DNA of 64,000 nt. Origin: Liolophura sinensis. Taxonomy: Eukaryota; Mollusca; Polyplacophora; Chitonida; Chitonidae. Location of the stretch: positions 24,201,295-24,265,294 of the forward strand of contig NC_088298.1 of assembly GCF_032854445.1 (NCBI RefSeq), given 5' to 3'. Both the position numbers and the translations under genes were made by a program. The notes under the pieces are model-generated. The model was not told the DNA's origin, made no database searches, and worked only from the letters and a program-made list of their open reading frames with translations. Below, piece by piece: positions 54,798 to 64,000 of the stretch (its first letter is position 1; every line of letters begins with the position of its first letter).

Positions 54798-56275
54798 TTG
54801 AGATGATACAAGGTTGACATGTTCCTCAAAAATGCTGCTGACAAAGAATTACAAAGAAAGAAGAGAAGACATTATCCATTTATATACGTAAGTTTTATAC
54901 ACCCAGATGACAATCAAGAGACAAAAACAAACAAACAAAACAAGCAAACAGAGGATGCAGACTTTTGTGTCGTCCATTATGATTGGCTGAACAGGATGTG
55001 AATTGGGCTCTTCAAGTGTCGGAAGTAGCGATTGGTCACTGGACCGGCTTTTTTATCCTGTGCAGGCATTGGCTGCTACAAGGCGGCCTCCTTCATACCC
55101 ATCTGCCATTGGAGAATTTCCTTACAGTTTTGTGTTGTGGACTGTAATTGGCTGCCTGGAATGTGTTTTTGCCAGCCATCCTCTGTGATGAAGGCAGTGA
55201 TTGGCTACTTCTGCTGTGTGTGTTTGACCAGTGTTTGTCTTTCATGAAGGTTGTGAGTGATTTGATTGGTGAAAAGCCAGTTGTACACTGGATGTCAAAG
55301 AGGTCATTGTATGAACAGTAGGTAGCCAATGAGAGAAGGACATGTGACAGTGTTACGTTTGTGTTCTGTTCATCATTACTGAGAATTCGTCCGAAAAAAA
55401 AAAAACAGATTACAACACACAAGAACTTTTCAGGCACAAAGTCTGGAGCCCGTTATTTTGTATTAAAAATGATTTACAATGTCGTTATAAAACATCATTT
55501 TGTAGATATGCATTCTTATGTGCAGTATGGGTGTGGATGTTGTTGTTGTTGTTGCCGTTGTTGTGAACATGCTTATGTATATCCGGCTGGAATTGCCCAA
55601 ATTGAGACATTATGGAAAACCCAGTACATTGTAAAGGACCCTGTAAGTTATGATCGTAATTGTTCTTTGTTAAAGGGTGTACAGATTGTAGTCCACCTCT
55701 GCCAGGATATTTTCACATCTGCGTGGGAAAGTATATGAGCTGCAGATCTAGTGCGGCTTGACAGTGTTTCTGTTCACGAACTTTTTGAGCCAATTTCAAT
55801 AAGCCAATACTTCAGTCAAAATCTGAGAAATAATTTTAGAGCTTTGTGATGAGATTTTTAATGCTGAAATAAGTCAGAAATGGCTTTGTGGAATCAGCCT
55901 TGATGCTTTTCTCACCCCAAAAAAGTGTGCATTCTGTTTCAGACTTAAGTCTTGACTTCATCTTCGAATTCAAGAATGACTTGTAAAAATTGTTCATCGT
56001 TTCCCCTTGAATCTGAGAATGACTTAAGACTTCAGTTTCTGCAAGCATGAAAACATATATCCGTTGAAGGAGGAAATGGCCAATCAAATCCTAGGATGAA
56101 AAACCGTGCTTATTGATTGGATGATTTAAGCTATCTAATTGGATTGATTACTCCCATTGGTCAGTTGGCAAAAGAATTTAGGGTTGTGTGGTTACAACAC
56201 GTTTTTTTTTCTTTCAGAAAAGCCCTTGACAAGTTTGTATATTTTTGTGTGTCAATAAATGCTACCACTGTTAGG
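54798..56275 (+). other. LRP1: Probable 3' UTR of LRP1
   Basis: No coding signal follows the stop. The first clear AATAAA lies at 56254-56259, so one possible transcript end is near 56275. Contains a (GTT)n tract near 55540 and a segment near 55800-55905 that resembles 48100-48190 (a dispersed element with TGGCTTTGTG). The end point is a guess. Confidence 0.4.
56254..56259 (+). promoter_or_regulatory. Candidate polyadenylation signal AATAAA
   Basis: It is the first AATAAA I see after the stop codon, 1.46 kb downstream. An AT-rich palindromic stretch follows (56277-56300). Later AATAAA sites exist (for example near 58541), so a longer UTR is possible. Confidence 0.35.
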
Positions 56276-56889
56276 TTAATAATATTATTATTAATAATAA
56301 TATGCTGCAGATAGATTTTTATCAAATGTGGAAATATTTAAAAAAATATTATTTGATAGATGAGGTATAATTGTACATTTTTTTGTTTTAATTATGACTC
56401 GGAGTAGGCTTTTAAAGTTTTCCGAGATTGAAGTGTGAAAATGTAAGCTGTGTACAGATCAGTCTTAAGATTTGTTTATCTTAGTGTATAATTTTCTACT
56501 TTACCTTCTATTCTTTCTCGTCTTCATTCCATATCTTTTGTGATCGTTTGTTGACATCTTACTAATCAACACATTGTCTTAAGCATTCATATTTTTATCC
56601 TTTACAACATGATTCTTGTATGATGCTGAGTAGCTTTCAAGCAATATTTCATGGTTCATTGTTGTTGTCATAATCAATAATGTTAGATAATAATAATTCT
56701 ATGTAGGCTGGCAATGTTCCTTCATTACACCAGATTTGTGGTCAAAGAGACAAAAGAAAGGAGAGCATGTCAGTAACAGTAAGGCCAAATAACACTTTTA
56801 ATCGAGATTTGCAGGTTATTTGATAGGCTCGTGTTCACGCATCCTATCATTTTCAATTTAATACATGAATTATATCCTGAAAGGAGAGA

Positions 56890-57005
56890 AAATTGCACAT
56901 CTTTTATAATTGTAATGGATAGAAAGCCTATTCATGTCTCTAGGTTGGTTGTTGGTGGCAGAAGTTGCATTTCATGTCATCTTAAATCAAGTACAGTTGC
57001 TCTTA
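56890..57005 (+). repeat. Dispersed element family I, copy 1
   Basis: tcttttataattgtaatgga and gtggcagaagttgcatttca; the same blocks occur at 60420-60540. The stretch 56276-56889 has no recognised feature. Confidence 0.5.
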
Positions 57006-57157
57006 TACTTTACGGTTAAATTAACAGTGAAACTCCAAACACATGTAAAATGTCTTCCAGCTGCTGTAGAAACTTTTAGGTTGAGCGTTTTGCCAATGCT
57101 TGCTTATAAAAGCTGTACAAATATATGGGAGTGATTTATTATGTGAAACAGTTGCAA

Positions 57158-57379
57158 CTACCCTAATTCTTCTAAAATTTGTGACAGATATTAGTAGTGT
57201 TGAAAGTAGAATATTGCATTTCTTTTTCAGTCTTCTGGAAAAGCAAAGGTATGAGTATGTTGTTCATTAGATGGTGTAACCATGTGAGAGAAAAAAACTC
57301 AATATTCCTGTTAGAATTACATACATATTGGCTAAAATGAGCAGACCAGGTGTCCCGAATTTTAGAAGAAATAGGGTAA
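57158..57379. mobile_element. MITE-like element family B, copy 2
   Basis: ctaccctaattcttctaaaa at the left end pairs with attttagaagaaatagggta at the right (about 28-bp arms, few mismatches). ~220 bp, no coding capacity. Better preserved than 29668-29878. Confidence 0.75.
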
Positions 57380-60300
57380 CACTGACAAGTACAGTTTCAG
57401 TGGTAGTGGCCGTTTATCCCAGTCATCGTAGAGAAAGACAGTTGTCATTTTTTTTTTTACTGTATGCTGCTGCTTTTTTTTTAAAGACCTCCATTGTAAA
57501 TTTTTACATACGTACACAATCCACCGAGTTCTTTATAAAACCGCACAACAACCAAGCCATTGTTGAAGCTTTGATGTGTTTCAAGGAGAAGTTGTCTTCC
57601 AGCACTGAATGAGAGTCAATCCACTTGTGCATAAAAGCTCCTTTTGCTTGGCAAGGCAGTTTTATCTCCCCTTCTGAAATTCATGTTTGCTTTTTCCAAC
57701 TGAAAACGTAAAACAAACCTAAAATGTCTAAAAAGACATTGGGCATTTTCAAGAAGAGGGGAGGTAACTGAAGACGCCCAGCAGCCTGCATTCAGTAATA
57801 CTTGGGTGTTTAACATGCTTGATTTGATTACAGGCATGGGGAGCTGAAGGAAGGCTCTGTGCAAGTTGGAGCGAAGTACAGGCTGAAACACCTTTGTTAA
57901 AACTCCACAATATTGTTATGTTATAAATACATTTACATGTGTTTTTTGTATGTGGTGCTCTTTTTTTTCCCTTTTGTCACTTGTTTAATATGATTTTTTC
58001 ATTTGTCCAAGGTCATTCCCCCTTTTGTGTTCACACTAACATTTGAACTGTGTTCATATTTTTTAGTTTTCAAATTTCATGTGATCCTTTTTTGTCATCA
58101 TTTGTTACTCATCCAGTCATATCAGAATGTGATGACCCCAGATGAGTGCTACTGTACTTAAAACACACTGCTCAGAAATGTAAATCTCTCTTCACAGAAG
58201 TTCACAAACCTTGTTTCTACCAAATAATTTTTAATCAGACTTTAATACATGTACTAAAAGTTGAAAATATTTTATCATCGTCAAGGGCTGGAGTTTTTCA
58301 CTTATTAATTCAGACAGCATAAGGAAATATAAATCTTCCAACAACAAAAAAAGTATAAAAAATTTTAAAATCAGAGGATTTCAAAAGTTAAAAATGTATC
58401 TACAAAACTATCCAAAGTCGGCACAGAGAGAAGGACGACCTGATTGGAAAATTTTTGAATAGGAAGAAAGCATTTATTTTCAAAAATAGCTTGATTAAGT
58501 TTTTGTACTTAAAAGTTAAATTAATGGTTGTAAACTTAAAATAAAGACATGAAAGACAAGTCGGTCCTTTTTAAATTTTAATAGGCATTTCCATAGCCCA
58601 GGGTCAATCCTGTATTTAAATGTGTAATTTTTATTCAGATGTTCAGATGTCCTAAGTCATTTCTGTGAGAATTGAACTTTGAGTATAAAGTGTTTCAAGT
58701 GCTGTGTTTTGATAAGAGTTCGGTATAAATGCTACTTACATAATTAGTGATTTTGGTCACTCGACTTCCTGCATGGGATTGATATTTAAAAACACACTGG
58801 TTACAGTCTGTGGATATCCCATTGTCATTGTAATAATGTGTAATTTACAAATACATGTACATTATAGATTCAGGTTTGAAAAGTGCTGCAGTGAGGCTTA
58901 TCTTTACTCGAAGGGTATTGTTAAAGACGCGATTCTTTTCCACTCTCAGTTCACTAAATAGAAACATCCTCCTCTTGTTTGTCAGAAATTGGCATTTTAA
59001 TGTCGCTTCAAAAATTAAAATTCTGTTTCCATTTGTATCAGGTGGACACCAAATGTGTGTGTGTGTCCACATTCTGTTTGCTTTACAATAGCCTGTAATG
59101 TAAGATTGATCCCATGAACTAACGAATCCTGATAAGGGGTTGTTAATATCTTTGTGCACATACAATCAAATAGCGTGTCAAAAATTTCCTGTGGAAAAAA
59201 ACTCACTTGTATGAACTGTAAAAAAAAAAACAAAAAAAAAAACGTACTATTCAATTTACATGTTAATTTACAATGTGTATACACTGTAAGAAATCATTCA
59301 TTCTGATGGGGAATTTTTTGTTTGTTTGTTTTCCTGTTGCATCCATCATGTCCATGCAGTCAGTTTTAGTTTTATCTAACACTATATAAACAACTGTGTT
59401 CTTTGTCTTAAATTGTGTATCGGTTTTATGTACGTATTAGTTACTTCATACCCCTGATCTGACAGGATATTTTTAAGTGTGTACTGTTTCTGAATTTTAC
59501 TGAGAAATGTCCTTTTTTTTTTCATACATTTTTCCATCATGGAAATTAGGCCTGTGGCCAGGAAATGTGTCGTACCTCGAGTCTTTGTTCTCTTGATATA
59601 CATACAATAAGAGAATCCATCTACAACAATTGTTATCGTTTTCTTGTCTATTTAAAACATTCTGAGGAGTGTATTAGTTGCATGGTTTATGGCATTCAGT
59701 GATGGGAAAGGGAAAAATAACGTATATTGTGTCTGCAACTCTCACATTGATGGTGAGCCGTAGTTACTCAGACACCATATATTTCTGTGTCCTGTCACTG
59801 ATTAAACATGTAGTGAATTTATCCTGCAAAAGACCCATCAATTCAGTGATGTGACCATTGTTTACAAAACTGAACAAAGGGAGATAATCTAGTCGGCTGC
59901 AGGATACGGGAGTGTGCATGTGCGCCATGTGACTGTTGCTGTCCAATGAAAAGCTGAGTATTTTGTCTGATGGAGGATAATATAAGATGCTTGGCTGACA
60001 ACCACTGACAGACAAGATGTGCATTCTGTCCTGACATTGGATGAGGAATTTGGAGATGTTTTCGCAGTCAGTGCTTGTTTGGCCTTGGTGAACATTCACT
60101 GAAAACCACTTGTCTTCCACAAAAACCTGTTCATGTGCATTGCATATGGAAAAATTTTTCAATAACTTGCGAATGGTCAGTGGTTTACTTTGGTTTCTTC
60201 CACCCATAAAACTGACAACCATTTTGAAAGTTTAAAACTCCCAAGAAAGTATGATAAGAAAAAAAAAAGACAACTGTGTGAAATCAGTTCATCCTTTGGA

Positions 60301-61237
60301 TAGCCTATTTATTTGGTGATTGATTGAGGCAGGGTGTTGCAACCTTCCCCTTGCAATGGTGACTCACTCTGGTCCAAGCTGAATAAGAATTCAGCATTGC
60401 TTTTTTTTTTTATGGTGAAGCATGAATTAACTTTTATAATTGTAATGGCTAAAAGGTTAGTTTTATTTACATCTCCAAGTCTTTGATAGTGTTTTCTTTG
60501 TGGCAGAAGTGGCATTTCATGTCCTCTTAAGTGAATCACCTTTCCCCTTGTAAAAGCTGCATAAGAATTCAGCGTTGTTCTTTTTTGCAAACTATGAGTA
60601 ATACATTACCAGTTTTCTTGCAAAACGTTGACACATGAAAGGCAGGAATGAACAACAGATCTAACAGTGGGAATTGTTCCTGTTTGATATCAAGCACACC
60701 TTTTTTTAGGTTGAAAAATTAGTTTTTTTGTTCAAATCCAATTCCTGGCTTTGCTGTAGCTTTGTCAGAAGAATAGCTCAAATGTTCAAGATACAACCGT
60801 ATCCAGTTCAAAATAGGGGTGTGGTACCAGACAACTCTGATCATTGGGCACATCAAGCTCTAAATGTATGTATAAATTTGCATATATGCTTCGAGTTACA
60901 CCTTACTTAGCAATTTTTCAGTCCTATAATGACAAGAAGTCATTAGATGTGTGTACATGTACACCCTGTGGCACGCCGACCAAATGTTGCTGCTTCTGTA
61001 GCATCATGCTGAAGACACCAGACATGACACACAACCCAGTCACATACTGACACTCGGCGAACCAGAACTGTTTCCTTGCACTAACCTCTCTCTGCTGAGC
61101 GTCAAACAAGGCAGCAGCAAGTACCATTTTTAAAGTCTTTGGTATGACCCAACATCGAGGCAGACACACTAACCATTAAACCATCGAAGCAGTCCTGGAT
61201 TGTTCAGTCACATGCATCAAGCATCTCTGCAGCAAAT
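57380..61237. other. 3' flank, no supported gene
   Basis: No exon-like sequence seen. Holds AATAAA near 58541, a (GT)n scrap near 59055, an A-run at 59220-59242, a family I copy at 60420-60540 with the direct repeat ataagaattcagc (60382-60394 and 60566-60578), and an old SINE-like piece at 60165-60230. Open frames here look random. Confidence 0.45.
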
Positions 61238-61465
61238 GTGTTAATTTATTTCATGGGAGTTTTATACCGTGCTCAAGAATATTTCACATATATGATGGTA
61301 GCCAGCATAACAGTAGGAGGAAACCCATGACCATCTGCAGGTTGGTAGACCTCACGCAAGCCCAGAGAGGAAGCCAGAATGAGATGGTCTTGAACTCTCA
61401 GCAACAATATTAGTGAGAGGTCCCTGAGTAACAGTGCTGGGCTAGCACGCCAGCCACTCAAGATA
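61238..61465 (-). mobile_element. tRNA-headed SINE (minus), diverged
   Basis: Starts ttaatttatttcatgggagt, then gtgctcaagaatatttcaca and aagcccagagaggaagccag, and ends with the tRNA head gggctagcacgccagccact. No clear target duplication. Confidence 0.75.
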
Positions 61466-64000
61466 TAAATATATAATCGTGTCAAGCTCAAACCAAATGC
61501 ATTCCGGATACATTGCACCATGTCGTTTTTATTCCACCAAAATCATACAGAAGTCTCAAAGCCTTAAGAGCAGGAAGTCCTTCAAATACAACTACACCAA
61601 TTTCAATTATCACACAAACTACTGCATCTCATACATAACCAATTCTGACATGAAGTTGGTGTAATTACAATCTCAAAGCTTGACTACAATACAAGTTTGC
61701 ATATACAGTTGTCTGGCAACCTGGAAAATGAACTTCGACCCCAATAACTGCCTTAGTGGCCATTCAAATTAACTACATCGAGTTACTTAAATCGCCACTT
61801 TCTTTCAGTTAAAGTTGTAACTAAGCTACATATGTAACAAAACTGAACACTACACCAACTCCGTATCACACACACCATCTTCATCTCTTTGTAGCCTGAG
61901 GTCACACCCTTAATGTTTTCGGTCTGTCGCTTCAACAAGCAGGAAATTTTTTTTGTGCAAACCACGATGGATGTGAAAAAGGCACTTGCTTAGTTGAATG
62001 ACATGAAAATGACAGCAAAACCAGGTGGTGTTGAGCAATAAATTTCCCCAAAAAGAAAACAAGGATTAATGTTTTCACCTCTACCTTAGGCCAAACCAAT
62101 TTAAATTGTTGTTTTACAGGCAGAATAAATCTTTCATCCTAGGGCATTAAAATAAAATTTGAAAATCATCTAAATTCTGGAAAATGTGGATTATCCCAGC
62201 AATTTATCTTGTTGAAGACATTTGCCTGATCGGAAACCCCTTGAAAAAGAGTACAATCATAAAACCACCAATATCGGACAAACTATAACGTGGGTTATCA
62301 ATTTTATTCTTATTTCATTTTTCAGCTTGCACATAAAACAAAATGAAATTTATGTCCCCTTAAAGAAATCTTTCCGACCATAATTCTGTGTTAAGACTTA
62401 TGTTGAAGCAAGCAGACTGATACTCAACCCAAATTCTTCAACCTTATCACCCATGACTGTGACCAATATTTTGAATCATTTTGAGAAAACTGTGGGGTGT
62501 ATAGAAATAATTAGCACAGTTTTATGAAGGTTGTATCTTAAGTGCCACAAACAAATCATTTTCATAATAACTGTATGGATACATTTCTCTAAAAGAAAAA
62601 AAGTGCTTTAGAGGTCAAAAAGGTTGAAGATTTATTTCAATGGACTGCTCATCTCTGGAATTGCTTTGATATCATGTACAAATATACATGTAATTACATA
62701 TATGAATTTGTACTCATAAAAAGGAATTTCTATACACACGAAACAGACTATGATTATAGCGTACTCCGTTAGCATAGGCCAGAAATCAATTCAACATACA
62801 CATTTCCTTTTTACAAAACAAAACAAAAAAAAACACAAAAATTAACATTTTTTTTTAATCTCAGGCAGATGCCACATAGCAAATATGATGCCTGTCGTCA
62901 AAATATCAAAAGTCTCACATTACTCATCCAAAATTATGGATGCCCTTCATTTACAATTACACAAATGCAACGAGGAAAACAATTGTATGTACAAGAAGAT
63001 TCAACAGCACTTTTCTTTCAGAAAGAGTTATATCCAAAACTTGGACACCTGTCTTATAGCAATCACAGGGTAAAACACATGGTAACTTTTGGATTCAACT
63101 CCAAATACATGTACATGTATTAAAAACAACAACAACACAAAAATGGCTATCAGTTCTCGATTGTTTCCTCACAATTTCATGCTAAACAGGCATGTTCTAA
63201 AAAACTATCCAATCTATAGGTATGCTTCACAATCTTACAGTTCCACAACTGTACAACCCAGGAAATGCCATTTTTCCCATCATCAGAATACAAACTACAG
63301 GTATTTCTAAACTTGCTTAAAGGAACAGACCTATAAAAATCAAAGTAGCCATGACTAAGCAGACCACTTAAAACCATGCACAAATATACTTTCATTTATT
63401 TTCTTCAGATTTTGGTGAAAAGAATTAAAGGCCCTCAAACATTTGAATTCTAAGATGGGCTTTATGGATCACACTATCAGTGTTCAGGAACTCTGACGTC
63501 ACATGAAGTTTTCCCAACTTCAATCTGGACACTGAATGTTGGAATAATTGTTTTTACCCATGAGTAAAAGATCACTGAAATGTTGTTCCCAAAAATTCCT
63601 TCCTTCTGCTGAACATCAGGGAAAAAAAGCTGATGTGGTGTCAGAGTTCCTGGATACCATCAGTAGGGCTTATAAAGCCCACAATAGTATTCAAATATTT
63701 GAATGCTTTCAACGCTCTTTAAAAAAAATGTGAAAAAATAAGTGCAAATACTTTTACACCGTTTTCAGTTGTCTCCATGATGCATCTTGCTTTATATTTC
63801 AGCATTCTTTTACTTTGATACCCAGCGAATATTTTAACTGCAATCGGGGTATAATAGAAAATCAGAATTATTCTTTATTTGAATGCAAAAAGAATATAAA
63901 ATGTTTTCTAAACAATGCTGAGATTACACCCTACATGTAGGACTTGCTTTCGTAAATACGTATGTACAGTGTGTGAATTCAAGCCCATGAATATGGTCAC
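61466..64000. other. Right-hand flank with repeats, no supported gene
   Basis: Family E copy at 62145-62345 and inverted family D copy at 62465-62565. The rest is AT-rich with no exon-like sequence on either strand that I could recognise. A 3' UTR of a convergent gene cannot be excluded. Confidence 0.4.

Noticed and set aside
59764-60222. 152-residue open frame on the minus strand
   Set aside because: No recognisable domain, low-complexity composition, and its start overlaps an old SINE-like segment; I see no splice signals or neighbours to support it.

Overview
This window is nuclear DNA of a marine invertebrate, most probably a mollusc. The genes are split by GT-AG introns. The AT-rich introns are full of minisatellites, and tRNA-headed SINEs with the tail type familiar from molluscan genomes recur about fifteen times. 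No prokaryotic features were seen.

Almost the whole window (154-54797, + strand) is the 3' two-thirds of a single gene: the ortholog of vertebrate LRP1, the giant endocytic LDL-receptor-related protein. I can place 48 exons (w1-w48), about 7.9 kb of coding sequence or roughly 2,640 codons. The 5' end, which in vertebrate LRP1 would hold about 1,900 residues, lies upstream of the window. In order the exons encode: the rest of a YWTD beta-propeller (w1-w4), EGF (w5), a second propeller (w6-w9), EGF (w10), ten LDLa modules equal to vertebrate cluster III (w11-w17), two EGFs (w18-w19), a propeller (w20-w21), EGF (w22), eleven LDLa modules equal to cluster IV (w23-w32), two EGFs (w33-w34), a propeller carrying an RTKR furin-type site (w35-w39), a run of membrane-proximal EGF-like modules (w40-w45), one transmembrane helix (w46) and a cytoplasmic tail with NPIY and NPMY motifs (w46-w48). 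Module order and both LDLa counts match vertebrate LRP1, so LRP1 rather than LRP2 or LRP1B-like divergence is the best reading. The comparison is from memory of the family, not from a search.

The introns are the unusual part. More than twenty tandem arrays occupy roughly a fifth of the gene. Four or five of them are not random: their repeat unit contains a splice junction together with adjoining exon sequence, so real splice sites are preceded or followed by trains of copies (acceptors at 6.3-6.8 kb, 15.6 kb, 19.6-20.4 kb and 40.9-41.2 kb; donors at 12.1-12.9 kb). Another array (7.07-8.65 kb, 36-bp unit) carries about 36 exact copies of the palindromic cAMP-response element TGACGTCA. Several minisatellites sit inside, or grew from, dispersed MITE-like or SINE-like elements.

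About nine one-base frame breaks occur, all in exons w1-w21 and many in homopolymers; none was found in w22-w48. They look like long-read consensus errors rather than gene death, but this needs reads or transcripts.

The last 9 kb (54798-64000) holds the 3' UTR and intergenic repeats. I could not support any second gene there.
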